Program-made: the position numbers and the translations under genes
Assembly (NCBI RefSeq): GCF_007004735.1
Contig: NZ_SSNL01000003.1
Span: 682,001-746,000, forward strand
DNA length: 64,000 nucleotides
Origin: Salinigranum halophilum
GTDB lineage: Archaea; Halobacteriota; Halobacteria; Halobacteriales; Haloferacaceae
Direction: 5' to 3'
The notes under the pieces: generated by a model
What the model was told of the DNA's origin: nothing
Database searches by the model: none
Seen by the model: the letters and a program-made list of their open reading frames with translations, nothing else
In this document: positions 44,340 through 53,451 of the stretch, piece by piece
Layout of the letters: each line of letters begins with the position of its first letter
How positions within the stretch are numbered: position 1 is the stretch's first letter

Positions 44340-44396
44340 GACACCCGCCACCGCCGACCCACAACTCTCATACCCCCGACGCACGTCCCTCCGTCG

Positions 44397-45665
44397 ATGA
44401 CAGCCTCCCGCACGGTCGAACTCGAAGGCCACATCATCGACTCGGGGATGATGCAGCAGGCCTTTGGTATCGTTATGGATATGGGCGGCAACTTCGACGT
44501 CGAGGAGTTCGACGTCGGGACCCACAAGGAGGCGGAGTCGTACTGCCGGATGGCGGTGTTCGCCGACTCCGACTCCGAGTTACAGGAGATCCTGCACGAA
44601 CTCCACCAGATCGGCGCGAACCTCACCGACCCCGTCGACGCCCACCTCGAAGCCGCGCCCGCAGACCGCGTCGTCCCGACCGGCTTCTACTCGACGACGA
44701 ACCACCCGACGCAGGTGCGGTACCAGGGCGAGTGGGTCGACGTCGAGAACATCGAGATGGACTGTGCCATCGTCATCGAGGACGGCGACGACCCCCGCGC
44801 GTACACGAAAGTCCTCAACGCCATCCGCGAGGGCGACCTGGTCGTCACCGACGAGGCGGGCATCAGAGTCGACCCGCCCGAACGCCCCCGCGACTCCTCT
44901 GGCCCGTTCGGCTTCATGCAGGGTGGTGTCTCCTCGGAGCGCCCCTCCGAGTCACTCATCCGGCAGGTGGCCGACGCGATGAAGCAGACGAAGGAAGCGG
45001 GCGGAAACATCCTCGTCGTCACCGGCCCCGCGCTCATCCACGCCGGCGCTGGCGACGACCTCGCCCGCCTCGTTCGAGAGGGGTACATCGACATGCTCTC
45101 GGCGGGCAACGGCTTCGCGGTCCACGACATCGAGCGTGGGCTCTACGGGACGTCGCTCGGGATGGACATGGAGACGCTCGAACACCCGCGAAAGGGCCAC
45201 AAACACCACATCTACACCATCAGCGAGGTCATCCGAGCAGGCGGCATCGCCGAAGCCGTCGACGAGGGCCTCATCGGCGAGGGCGTGATGTACGAGTGCG
45301 TCACGAACGACGTGCCGTACGTGTTGGCGGGGTCGATTCGCGACGACGGGCCCCTCCCCGACACCATCACCGACTCCGTCGAGGCGCAGAACGCCATCCG
45401 CGAGCAGGCCCATCAGGCCGACATGGTACTCATGCTCTCGACGCTGTTGCACTCTGTCGCCGTCGGCAACTGCCTCTCCTCGACGACGCGCGTCGTCTGC
45501 GTTGACATCAACCCCGCCACGGTGACACAACTCCTCGACCGGGGGAGTTCGCAGGCCATCGGGATGGTGACCGACATCGGGACGTTCATCCCGACGCTAG
45601 CAGAGCAGGTCCTGGGTGAGGTCGAACCCGAAGCCGCGAACGACGCCGCCGCGGACGACGACTGA
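44397..45665 (+). CDS. Archaeal ornithine cyclodeaminase (LOR/SDH family, TIGR00300)
   Basis: A 422-residue enzyme of the TIGR00300 LOR/SDH-type family. A methanococcal member has been shown to convert ornithine to proline and ammonia. The N-terminal domain (about 1-100, VELEGHIIDSGMMQQAF...) is followed by the DUF6917-like FYSTTNHPTQVRY and a C-terminal Rossmann-like part with VTGPALIHAGAGDDLA and SAGNGFAVHDIE. The stretch GTSLGMDMETLEHPRKGHKH is highly conserved. It probably provides proline, since this route replaces ProC in many archaea. Confidence 0.9.
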   Translation: MTASRTVELEGHIIDSGMMQQAFGIVMDMGGNFDVEEFDVGTHKEAESYCRMAVFADSDSELQEILHELHQIGANLTDPVDAHLEAAPADRVVPTGFYSTTNHPTQVRYQGEWVDVENIEMDCAIVIEDGDDPRAYTKVLNAIREGDLVVTDEAGIRVDPPERPRDSSGPFGFMQGGVSSERPSESLIRQVADAMKQTKEAGGNILVVTGPALIHAGAGDDLARLVREGYIDMLSAGNGFAVHDIERGLYGTSLGMDMETLEHPRKGHKHHIYTISEVIRAGGIAEAVDEGLIGEGVMYECVTNDVPYVLAGSIRDDGPLPDTITDSVEAQNAIREQAHQADMVLMLSTLLHSVAVGNCLSSTTRVVCVDINPATVTQLLDRGSSQAIGMVTDIGTFIPTLAEQVLGEVEPEAANDAAADDD

Positions 45666-45776
45666 GCGCGACGCTCGCCGTCCCGGCGTCTCGATGCTCA
45701 TATTCCAGCCGTCGTCTCTCGCGTTCGGTCGAGTTACTGCGCGTCTTTATGTGTGTAGACGCCGACTAGTCTGTGC

Positions 45777-46052
45777 ATGCCAGAAGAGACCTTATTCAAG
45801 TCCGAGACCGTTCACGACCGCGGCGAGGTCGCCGACTACCTCCGGCGGGTCGCCGACACCCTCGACGCCGGTGAGGGCCTCACCCTGACTGCCGGCGACC
45901 AGTCGGTGACGATGGACCCGCCGCCGCGCCTCACCTTCGAGGTGAAAGCCGAGCGCGAGGGGCCAGCGGGCCAGCCCGGCGAGTTGAGCGTCGAGTTCGA
46001 GTTGGAGTGGGACGAAGACGGCGGCAGCGACGGGCCACTCGAAATCGAGTAA
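45777..46052 (+). CDS. Amphi-Trp domain protein
   Basis: A 91-residue protein of the amphi-Trp family, common in haloarchaea and of unknown function. It begins PEETLFKSETVHDRGEVADYLRRVADTL and has two amphipathic strand pairs (LTLTAGDQSVTMDPPPRLTFEVKAE) before the acidic end with ELEWDED. ATG 45777 is supported by a box A (CTTTATG, about 45745-45751) 26-32 bases upstream. No partner gene is evident. Confidence 0.88.
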   Translation: MPEETLFKSETVHDRGEVADYLRRVADTLDAGEGLTLTAGDQSVTMDPPPRLTFEVKAEREGPAGQPGELSVEFELEWDEDGGSDGPLEIE

Positions 46053-46166
46053 CCCGACGGCGACAGCCTCGTCGGCGCGCCTCGGTCCGTCTCCAGTGGT
46101 GCGTCTCACCGCTGGGGTGCACCGCGGCGACCGACCACGGCTCGAAGCGCCGCCGAGCGGACCGCC

Positions 46167-46571
46167 TCACGCGTCCCGTGTGAGCGGGACGACGGCCATC
46201 GGGACCGACGAGTTCAACAACACGGCCTGCGCCGTCGAGCCGAAGACGACCTTCGAGGTCGGGTTCCGTTTGCGGATGCCGATGACGAGTTCGTCAGCGT
46301 CGAACTCCTCGGCCGCCTGGAGGAGGTCCTCCTCGGGTTTCTGGTCGCGGATGTACTGGTGGGTCTCGACGGTACAGTGCGCACCGAGACGCGAGGCGAC
46401 CGCGTTGAGCGCGTCCTCACCGTCGCGAGCGTCCTCCGCGGAGGTGTCGTCACCCCCCTTGAGGGAGTTGACGGCGACGACGGTGTCACCCTCTCCTACG
46501 CGGGTCTGCAGGTAGTCACAGAGCGTCGCGGCGGTGTGGACGGATTGAGCTCCGACGACGTAGGTCGTCAT
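46167..46571 (-). CDS. Universal stress protein (UspA family)
   Basis: A 134-residue Usp-fold protein. The C-terminal nucleotide loop reads GIRKRNPTSKVVFGSTAQAV, close to the usual G-x2-G-x9-GS motif though with Arg/Lys in place of the first SHG, so ATP binding may be altered. ATG 46571 begins the first strand (TTYVVGAQS); the frame is open for another 60 codons upstream without homology. A poly-T stretch on the minus strand (46599-46604 region) is the likely box A. Confidence 0.87.
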   Translation of the reverse strand: MTTYVVGAQSVHTAATLCDYLQTRVGEGDTVVAVNSLKGGDDTSAEDARDGEDALNAVASRLGAHCTVETHQYIRDQKPEEDLLQAAEEFDADELVIGIRKRNPTSKVVFGSTAQAVLLNSSVPMAVVPLTRDA

Positions 46572-46796
46572 ATCTGACGGAGTGCGACCCGGGACCAAAA
46601 AACCGCCCCTCGGTTCTCGATTCTCGGCGCGTCCGCCGGTGGCCGCCCCGACACACTCCCCCTCGGCAGTCGGTCGAGGCCGGTTCGGACGGACCTCGAA
46701 CCAGCCGTCCTGCCCGTTCGCGGACACCGCTGCGCGTTTCTTCCGCCCCACCCACTGCAGAAGACATATACCGGAGAGTGTTTTGCTCGCACACGT

Positions 46797-47801
46797 ATGC
46801 CCCGTGACAGAACGCTAGCGGCGGGGGCGGTCGGACTCGTCACCGTGGCGCTCCTCGTCGCCGCGGTGGTTCCCGGCGTCCTCGCCGACCCCACCGACGA
46901 CGGCCCGACTCGTCCCGGTCCGGTCCGCATCGCCGAGACGAGTATCGCCCCCGGGACGGTGTCGGGTCAGACGACCGTCCTCCACGTCCAGACCCGACTC
47001 GACCACCGCGGGAATCCCACGCCGAACGTCACCGTACGCTTCCGCGCGACCGACGCCGACTCGGGCTTCGTCGCCGCCACGGAGACGGTCGACGTCGGGA
47101 CCCTCGACGGCGACGGCGAGACGCTCGTCGAGACGAACCTCACCGTCGAACGCGAGGGCGGTTACCGCATCGAGGCGACCGTCTTCCGCGACGGCGAGCG
47201 CATCGGTTCGGGCGGCAAGACCGTCTCCGGCCTCCAGGCGCTGACCCCCGAGTACGCTCGGACGAGCGTCGGGTTCACCGAGTCCGCGGCGCTCCCGCCG
47301 GTCTCGTTCTCCGTCGCCTCGGTGAGCCAGAACCGAACGACGCTGGACCTCGCGTCGACGCTGACGAACCGTGGTGACGAGCCTTCCGAGGACCTCCGCG
47401 TCACCGTCGTCCTCCGGCAGGCCGACTCGAACATCGTCGCCGCGCGCTCGGAGGCTCCCGTCGGGACCATCCGCCCCGGGCGAACCGAGACCGTCGAGAC
47501 GCAGGTGACCGTCCCCTCCGAGTACAACTACTACATCGACGCCGTGCTCTGGAAGGACGGCGTCGTGGTCGACACCGCCCGCTCGGCGGCGAACCTCGAC
47601 CCCACAGAGCGGATCAGCGTCAACGAGACCGAACGCGAGGTCGAACTCCGCGTCGAGGACTTCTCGGGGAGCGACGACGAGCGCCCGCGACCCGAGGCCA
47701 CCGAGGCAGCGACCTCGACGAGCGCGCCCGGGTTCGGCGTGGGCGTCGCCGTCGTCGCCCTCCTCTCGCTCGCGCTCCTCACCCGGAGGTGGGACGCATG
47801 A
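46797..47801 (+). CDS. PGF-CTERM surface protein
   Basis: A 334-residue exported protein with an N-terminal signal segment (GAVGLVTVALLVAAVVPGVLA) and two beta-sandwich repeats (about 35-150 and 155-275). The end is a Thr/Ser-rich stretch, then APGFGVGVAVVALLSLALLTRRWDA, a PGF-CTERM signal: PGF, hydrophobic helix, two Arg. In haloarchaea archaeosortase A removes it and attaches a lipid. Function unknown. Its stop overlaps the start of the downstream gene (ATGA), so they are cotranslated. Confidence 0.88.
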   Translation: MPRDRTLAAGAVGLVTVALLVAAVVPGVLADPTDDGPTRPGPVRIAETSIAPGTVSGQTTVLHVQTRLDHRGNPTPNVTVRFRATDADSGFVAATETVDVGTLDGDGETLVETNLTVEREGGYRIEATVFRDGERIGSGGKTVSGLQALTPEYARTSVGFTESAALPPVSFSVASVSQNRTTLDLASTLTNRGDEPSEDLRVTVVLRQADSNIVAARSEAPVGTIRPGRTETVETQVTVPSEYNYYIDAVLWKDGVVVDTARSAANLDPTERISVNETEREVELRVEDFSGSDDERPRPEATEAATSTSAPGFGVGVAVVALLSLALLTRRWDA

Positions 47802-48247
47802 GCGACACCGAGCCTGAGTCGTCCGAGCGCGACACCGCCGGGCGCGTCCGCCGCGGGCTCGACTACGCCCTGCTCGGCGGCCTGGTCCTCCTCGGCGCGT
47901 TCGCGGCCATCCAGTTCTACTTCGCCGCCGACCGCACCATCAACGTCTGGGTGACGAGCGAGTACCGGCCGCCGTTCAAGATGCTGTTCAACCTCGTCGT
48001 CCTCCTGGTGGTCGGCATCGGCCTCTCGCGACAGGTGCGGCGGCTGACGACCGCGGACGACGCCACCGGCACCGACGCGAACGACGAGCGCGACGCGGGC
48101 ACCGATGCGACCGCCGACGGCGGTGTCGACTCGGCGTCGACGGACGCGGCCGAACGGTCCGCCCCGACACCCACGACCGCACGCGAGCGCGCCGAGGACG
48201 CGGATGCGCCGGGCGACGAGCCCCCCTCGGACGCCGACCGCTCCTGA
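47798..48247 (+). CDS. Two-helix membrane protein with acidic tail
   Basis: A 149-residue protein of unknown function with two hydrophobic helices (about 25-43 and 60-78) separated by a short loop (VWVTSEYRPPFKM). The last 70 residues are rich in Asp, Ala, Thr and Glu and probably disordered. The ATG at 47798 overlaps the stop of the PGF-CTERM gene, suggesting the two proteins work together at the membrane. Family not recognised. Confidence 0.72.
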   Translation: MSDTEPESSERDTAGRVRRGLDYALLGGLVLLGAFAAIQFYFAADRTINVWVTSEYRPPFKMLFNLVVLLVVGIGLSRQVRRLTTADDATGTDANDERDAGTDATADGGVDSASTDAAERSAPTPTTARERAEDADAPGDEPPSDADRS

Positions 48248-48259
48248 CCCCGCGTTCGC

Positions 48260-48688
48260 TCATCTGACGACCGTCACGGGCACCGGCGAGTGGCGCATCA
48301 CGGCCTCGGCAGTGCTCCCCATCACGAGTCGCGAGACGCCCGTGCGACCGTGGCTCCCCATGACGACGGCGTCGGCGTCGTACTCGTCGACGGCCTCGAG
48401 GATTTTGCGCTCCGGTTTGCCGGTCGCACTCGCCGTCGTCACGTCGCCGGCGTGGTCGGCGGCCGTCGATTTGGCTTCCTCGAGGAGACGCGTCGACACG
48501 TCCGCGACGTCGTCCGGCCACCGCTTTGCCTGGGCGGGGCCGCCGAACTCGGCTTCGTACACCGCGTACACCGGATCGACGACGTAGAAGACGAGGAGGT
48601 CGTCGTCGGGGAACTTCCTGAGGGCGTACTCGAGGGCGCGCTGAGCGAGCGGTGAACCGTCGTACGCGACGAGCGCGAGGTCTCCCAT
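48260..48688 (-). CDS. Universal stress protein (UspA family)
   Basis: A 142-residue Usp protein with the standard ATP-binding signature GSHGRTGVSRLVMGSTAEAV near residues 109-128 and the VAYDGS strand end at the N-terminus (residues 7-12). It differs from the 46167 paralog, which has lost the SHGR text. ATG 48688 is placed directly before the first strand; twelve more in-frame codons exist upstream. It is convergent with the membrane protein gene at 47798, 12 bases apart. Confidence 0.9.
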   Translation of the reverse strand: MGDLALVAYDGSPLAQRALEYALRKFPDDDLLVFYVVDPVYAVYEAEFGGPAQAKRWPDDVADVSTRLLEEAKSTAADHAGDVTTASATGKPERKILEAVDEYDADAVVMGSHGRTGVSRLVMGSTAEAVMRHSPVPVTVVR

Positions 48689-48813
48689 GCGACTCGTACA
48701 ACGGTCAGTGACAAGTACCCACATGCTCGACCGGGGTCCGCCATCGCGTGGCGTGTCCGTGCTCGCCGGTGGGTCTATGCGAGCCGCAGGCGTCGGTAAG
48801 TGTCGAACGACCC

Positions 48814-49353
48814 ATGCTCGAGACGCTTCTCGGTGACGACGTCGACGATTCGGGAAAGTACCTCGCAGAGGTCATCTACGGGGCGAACGACGGCATCGTC
48901 ACGACGTTCGCGGTCGTCGCCGGCGTCGCCGGTGCCGCACTGAGTCCCTCGATCGTCCTCGTCCTCGGCATGGCGAACCTCCTCGCCGACGGGTTCTCGA
49001 TGGGGATGAGCAACTACCTGAGCCGACGCTCCGAGATGGACTACCAGCGCGCCCGCGGGACCCACGACGCCGGCGACGACGGGGGTAAGTCGCCGGCGTC
49101 GACCGCGTTCGTCACCTTCCTCGGGTTCGTCCTCGCCGGTGGAACACCGCTCGTCCCGTACGCCCTCGCGCTCGAACCGCTCTTCCCGCTGTCGATCGTG
49201 TTCACCGGCGTCGCGTTCTTCACTGTTGGGGCGAGTCGGAGTCTCGTCACGGCGCGTCGGTGGTACATCAATGGCGGAGAGATGTTCGTCGTCGGGATGG
49301 CCGCGGCGACGGTCGCGTTCGTCGTCGGAACGCTGCTGAAAGGAATCGCGTGA
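48814..49353 (+). CDS. VIT1/CCC1-family metal transporter
   Basis: A 179-residue membrane protein of the VIT1/CCC1 family, which in yeast and plants moves Fe2+ or Mn2+ out of the cytosol. The first helix has GANDGIVTTFAVVAGVAGA and the second NLLADGFSMGMSNYLS, both diagnostic. A short cytosolic loop replaces the long metal-binding domain of plant VIT1. Five hydrophobic segments are visible. ATG 48814 fits the family; the frame is open further upstream. It converges with a ZIP gene, 11 bases apart. Confidence 0.88.
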   Translation: MLETLLGDDVDDSGKYLAEVIYGANDGIVTTFAVVAGVAGAALSPSIVLVLGMANLLADGFSMGMSNYLSRRSEMDYQRARGTHDAGDDGGKSPASTAFVTFLGFVLAGGTPLVPYALALEPLFPLSIVFTGVAFFTVGASRSLVTARRWYINGGEMFVVGMAAATVAFVVGTLLKGIA

Positions 49354-49364
49354 CCGGGGGTGAC

Positions 49365-50222
49365 TCAGGCGAGCGTGAGCCACGCGACGAAGACGACGAG
49401 GCCGCCGAGGACGGTGCTGGCGACGGCGTGGAGACGGAGTCGGTCGAGCAGGGCGTGCGCGTCGCCGTCGACGGAGAGGGCGTCGTGGACCTCGCTACCC
49501 AGTTCACAGCGCGGCAGGAAGTCCATGGCGACGTGGAGGAAGATGCCGGTCGCGAAGCCGAAGACGATGCCGCGCAGCGCGGGGTTCGTCGGTAACTGGA
49601 GCGAGGCGGCCGTGATGGCGGTGAGGCCGACCCCGACCGACGGGAGGAGGATGGCGGAGACGTTCCCGCCGTCCCGTGCGAGTCGGGAGGCCGCCGCGTA
49701 GCCCGCCGGGCCCTTGTGTGAGACGATGGAGAGTCCTAAGAGGAGTCCGAGGTCGGGCATGTTGCCGTAGACGACGCCGATGACGACGCCCGCCGCGAGC
49801 GCGTGCGCGGAGAGTTCGGCGACGGTGCGGTCGAGCGGCATGTCGAGGTGAGCGAGGCGGTGGCCGATGGAGTGTGACCCGAAGCCGACCAGCACCCCGA
49901 GCGCGACGCCGAACCCGCCGAACTGGGCGTGGTGACCGATAGCCGAGGGGAGCAAGAACACCGCCGCGGAGGTGATCATCGCACCCGAGGCGAGGCCGTA
50001 CCCCCACACGAGGACCGTCGGGCTCTCCCCGCGGGTCCGCCCGCCGAGCGCGGCCGCGCCGGCCATCGCGGCGAACGCAGCCCACGATATCCCGAGCAGC
50101 TTCCACAGTCCCGCGGAGACGGCGTACGCCGAGAGCGCGACGAGGAGCCCCACGGCACCGAGGCCGAGCCGCGAGCCCTCCGGGTTGGATATTAACTCCC
50201 GTGTCTCGGTTGTTAATCCCAT
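49365..50222 (-). CDS. ZIP-family metal transporter
   Basis: A 285-residue membrane protein of the ZIP family, importing Zn2+ or other divalent ions. Eight hydrophobic segments are visible. The signature helix-4 region ALAAGVVIGVVYGN (near a His in AELSAHALA) and helix 5 SIVSHKGPAGYAAA carry the His and polar residues of the metal path; HVAMDFLP near the end is a variant of the usual HEP/DFLPE motif. ATG 50222 is chosen because an AT-rich box A (50244-50253, minus strand TTATTAACG) sits 22-31 bases ahead; ATG 50231 is less favoured. Confidence 0.85.
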   Translation of the reverse strand: MGLTTETRELISNPEGSRLGLGAVGLLVALSAYAVSAGLWKLLGISWAAFAAMAGAAALGGRTRGESPTVLVWGYGLASGAMITSAAVFLLPSAIGHHAQFGGFGVALGVLVGFGSHSIGHRLAHLDMPLDRTVAELSAHALAAGVVIGVVYGNMPDLGLLLGLSIVSHKGPAGYAAASRLARDGGNVSAILLPSVGVGLTAITAASLQLPTNPALRGIVFGFATGIFLHVAMDFLPRCELGSEVHDALSVDGDAHALLDRLRLHAVASTVLGGLVVFVAWLTLA

Positions 50223-50231
50223 GGTTAACAA
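50210..50231. promoter_or_regulatory. Likely operator over the ZIP gene start
   Basis: TTGTTAA (50210-50216) and TTAACAA (50225-50231) are perfect inverted arms with an 8-base spacer that contains the start codon. A protein here would cover the leaderless transcript start just inside the box A, so it should repress. Metal-dependent DtxR/SirR-type repressors are candidates. Confidence 0.6.
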
Positions 50232-50272
50232 TCATCTCGCCCTCGTTAATAAGGCCTCTGGTCGGAGGGCGT

Positions 50273-50953
50273 CTAGCGTGTCGCTTTCTTCCACGCCCGC
50301 AGGTCGACGACCTGTCCGTCGAGGTCTGCGGCGGGGCAGTCGGTCGCCGCCCACAGGAACATCGGTGCCACGTCCTCGGCCTCTCGCCCCTGGCCGCCGG
50401 TGACCTCCGTCGCGACGAGGCCGGGGTCGACGATGCCGACCGACTGGTCGATGTCGGTGGCGAACCCTCGGACCAGCGCCTCCGCGCCCGCCTTGGAGAT
50501 GGCGTACGCGCCCATCCCCGGCTTCGCCTCCCGAGCGATGGAGCCGGAGGGGACGAGCAGTCGCGCCCCCTCGGAGAGGTGGGGGACGGCCTCCTTGATG
50601 GTCGTGAAGACGCCGCGAACGTTGGTCCGCAGCGTGTCGTCGAACCGCGAGTACGGCTCCTCGGCGAGGTTCATCTGCCCGGGGGGTCCGTGGTTGATGC
50701 CCGCGTTGGCGACGACGACGTCGATGGTGCCACCGAGTCGCGCCGCGGTCTCCATCAGCCGCTCGACGTCGTACTCGTCGCGGACGTCGGCTCGGACGGC
50801 CTCGACCGTCTCGAACTCGGCCGCCATCGTCTCGATGGCATCGGTCTCTCTCGCGCACGCGACCACCGTCGCGCCCTCGCTCGCGAACGCCCGGACGCAG
50901 GCCGCGCCGATGCCGCTGCTCCCACCGGTGATGACTACTGTCGTGTCGTCCAT
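50273..50953 (-). CDS. Short-chain dehydrogenase/reductase
   Basis: A 226-residue classical SDR. The Rossmann loop is TGGSSGIGAAC (about 8-18), the NAGINHGPPG motif is near residue 82, catalytic S and the GAYAISKAG box (Y and K, near residue 150) are intact, and VDPGLVATEV follows. NAD(P)-linked oxidation or reduction of an unknown alcohol or ketone. ATG 50953 is right before the first strand. Divergent from the carotenoid desaturase gene, sharing a 97-base upstream region. Confidence 0.9.
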   Translation of the reverse strand: MDDTTVVITGGSSGIGAACVRAFASEGATVVACARETDAIETMAAEFETVEAVRADVRDEYDVERLMETAARLGGTIDVVVANAGINHGPPGQMNLAEEPYSRFDDTLRTNVRGVFTTIKEAVPHLSEGARLLVPSGSIAREAKPGMGAYAISKAGAEALVRGFATDIDQSVGIVDPGLVATEVTGGQGREAEDVAPMFLWAATDCPAADLDGQVVDLRAWKKATR

Positions 50954-51050
50954 AACGTGCCGTAGGACGGACGCGACTTGACCTCTTCCCCTCCTCACCG
51001 ATTCCCGCTCCGGTCAGTCGATTTATGCCCCCGACGCCCTTAGCCGAGGT

Positions 51051-52553
51051 ATGAATTCGGTCTCGGACCTGTCGGCGCTCGACGGTGCCTCGGTTGTCGT
51101 CGTCGGGGGCGGTTTCGGTGGACTCTCTACTGCGTGTTATCTCGCGGACGCCGGTGCCGAGGTAACGCTCCTCGAGAAGAACGACCAGCTCGGCGGGCGC
51201 GCCTCCCGGCTCGAACGTGACGGGTTCCGCTTCGACATGGGGCCCTCGTGGTATCTCATGCCCGACGTCTTCGAGCGCTTCTTCGGGTACTTCGACCGGA
51301 CGCCCAGCGACTACTACGGGCTCACGCGCCTGGACCCGCACTACCGCATCTTCTTCAAGGACGGCGACCGGGTCGACATGGTCCCGGACCTCCAGGAGAA
51401 CCGCGAGACGTTCGAGGCGTACGAACCCGGCGCGGGCGCGAAGTTCGACGAGTATCTCCGCAAGTCGGAGCGGAACTACCAGATCGGGATGGAGCACTTC
51501 GTCTACGAGGACCGCTCTCGCCTCCGGGACTTCCTCGACCTCGACGTGGCGAAGAACGCGTGGGGGCTCTCGCTCATCGGGTCGATGCAGGACCACGTCG
51601 AGAAGTACTTCTCGCACCCGAAGCTCCAGCAGATCATGCAGTACACGCTGGTCTTTCTCGGCGGGTCGCCGAAGAACACGCCGGCGCTGTACAACCTCAT
51701 GAGCCACGTCGACTTCAACCTCGGCGTCTACTACCCCGACAACGGCCTCGGTGGGGTCGTCGACGGCATCGTCGAGATGGCCGAGGAACTCGGCGTCGAC
51801 TTCCACACGGGGACGCCCGTCGAGGAGATTCGGGGACGGTCGGGCGCGTTCGTCGTCCGCACCGCGAACGGTGAGTTTCTCGCGGACTACGTCGTGAGCG
51901 ACGCCGACTACGCCCACACCGAAAGAGAGCTCCTGCCGCCGGAGAAACGGCAGTACTCCGACGCCTACTGGGAGTCGCGGACCTACGCCCCCTCCGCGTT
52001 CTTGCTCTACCTCGGGGTGGAAGGCGACGTCGACCCGCTCGCACACCACACGCTCGTGCTCCCGACCGAGTGGGACGAACACTTCGAGAAGATCTTCGAC
52101 GACCCCGCGTGGCCGGACGACCCGGCGTACTACCTCTGTGTCCCCTCCGAGACCGACGACTCGGTGGCCCCGGCGGGCCACTCGAACCTCTTCGTGCTCG
52201 TGCCCGTCGCCGCCGGCCTCGAGGACACGCCCGCGCTCAGACGGGAGTACCGCGAACTCGTCCTCGACGACATCGCCGCCAACACGGGTGTCGACCTCAG
52301 AGACAGAATCGTCGTCGAGGAGTCGTTCTGTGTCTCCGACTTCGCCGCCCGATACAACGCGACGAAGGGGACCGCGCTCGGTCTCGCACACACCCTCCGG
52401 CAGACCGCCATCTTCCGCCCGCCGAACGCCTCACAGAAGATGGACGGGCTGTTCTTCACGGGGTCGTTCACCCAGCCCGGTATCGGCGTCCCCATGTGTC
52501 TCATCAGCGGACAGCTCACGGCAGAACGGATGGCCGAGACAATCGGTGAGTGA
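51051..52553 (+). CDS. crtD: Carotenoid 3,4-desaturase (CrtD/CrtI type)
   Basis: A 500-residue FAD-dependent desaturase. The dinucleotide fold is VVVGGGFGGLSTACYLADAG followed by LLEKNDQLGGRA (about 15-52), and the C-terminal FAD motif is LFFTGSFTQPGIGVPMCLISG. In Haloarcula japonica the gene beside lyeJ and cruF is CrtD, which desaturates dihydroisopentenyldehydrorhodopin on the way to bacterioruberin. By the same order this is crtD; phytoene desaturase is the alternative. It is followed at once by the elongase gene. Confidence 0.9.
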   Translation: MNSVSDLSALDGASVVVVGGGFGGLSTACYLADAGAEVTLLEKNDQLGGRASRLERDGFRFDMGPSWYLMPDVFERFFGYFDRTPSDYYGLTRLDPHYRIFFKDGDRVDMVPDLQENRETFEAYEPGAGAKFDEYLRKSERNYQIGMEHFVYEDRSRLRDFLDLDVAKNAWGLSLIGSMQDHVEKYFSHPKLQQIMQYTLVFLGGSPKNTPALYNLMSHVDFNLGVYYPDNGLGGVVDGIVEMAEELGVDFHTGTPVEEIRGRSGAFVVRTANGEFLADYVVSDADYAHTERELLPPEKRQYSDAYWESRTYAPSAFLLYLGVEGDVDPLAHHTLVLPTEWDEHFEKIFDDPAWPDDPAYYLCVPSETDDSVAPAGHSNLFVLVPVAAGLEDTPALRREYRELVLDDIAANTGVDLRDRIVVEESFCVSDFAARYNATKGTALGLAHTLRQTAIFRPPNASQKMDGLFFTGSFTQPGIGVPMCLISGQLTAERMAETIGE

Positions 52554-52557
52554 CGGG

Positions 52558-53451
52558 ATGGACACGAGCACGACCACCGAGGAGGGACGGGCGAACGCCA
52601 CCTCGAACGGGGGTGTCCAGGAGACGGGTCGCTATCTCCTGACCCTGTCGCGGCCGCGCTTCTGGCTGTATCTCGCCGGCCCCGTCGTCGTCGGTGTCGC
52701 CGCCGCCGCTCGCACGCCAGGGGAACTGTTCGCCCCGCTGGCCGTCGCCTTCTTCGCGTACTTCCTCGTCCCGGCGAACCTCTTCCTGTACGGCGTCAAC
52801 GACGTCTTCGACGCCGACGTCGACGCGGAGAACCCGAAGAAAGAGGGCCGAGAGGCGCGCTGGCAGGGTGACCGGACGGTTGTCGCCACCATCCTCGTCT
52901 CGGGCGCGCTCGGCTTCGGACTCACCGCCGCGACGCCCGCCGTCGCGTGGCCGTACCTCGCCGGCTTCTTCTTTCTCGCCGTCGAGTACAGCGCGCCACC
53001 GCTGCGGTTCAAGACGACGCCGTTTCTGGACTCGCTGTCGAACGGGCTGTACATCCTGCCCGGGGCGGCCGCCTTCGCCACCCTGACGGGGACCCACCCG
53101 CCGCTGGGCGCGCTCGTCGGCGCGTGGCTCTGGACGATGGGGATGCACACCTTCTCGGCCATCCCCGACATCGAACCCGACCGCGAAGCGGGAATCGCAA
53201 CGACGGCGACGGTCCTCGGCGAGGAGCGGACGTACGCCTACTGCGGGGCGGCGTGGCTCGCCGCGGCCGTCGCCTTCGCCGTCGTCGACGCGCGCATCTC
53301 CTTGCTCCTCCTCGCGTACCCCGTCGTCGTCTTCGCGCTCTACTGGTCTGACGTGCCGACCGACCGCGCGTACTGGTGGTACCCCGCGTTGAACACGCTG
53401 GTCGGGATGGTCCTGACCATGGGGCTGCTGTGGAGGCTCATCTATGGATAG
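52558..53451 (+). CDS. lyeJ: Lycopene elongase/1,2-hydratase (UbiA family)
   Basis: A 297-residue membrane prenyltransferase that adds C5 units to lycopene to make the C50 chain of bacterioruberin. Eight or so helices are visible. The first Asp-rich motif is NDVFDADVDAENPKKEGR (NxxxDxxxD) and the second DIEPDREAGIATTA; both bind Mg2+-prenyl diphosphate. It starts at ATG 52558, or at GTG 52546 inside the crtD end. It overlaps cruF by eight bases. Confidence 0.93.
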   Translation: MDTSTTTEEGRANATSNGGVQETGRYLLTLSRPRFWLYLAGPVVVGVAAAARTPGELFAPLAVAFFAYFLVPANLFLYGVNDVFDADVDAENPKKEGREARWQGDRTVVATILVSGALGFGLTAATPAVAWPYLAGFFFLAVEYSAPPLRFKTTPFLDSLSNGLYILPGAAAFATLTGTHPPLGALVGAWLWTMGMHTFSAIPDIEPDREAGIATTATVLGEERTYAYCGAAWLAAAVAFAVVDARISLLLLAYPVVVFALYWSDVPTDRAYWWYPALNTLVGMVLTMGLLWRLIYG

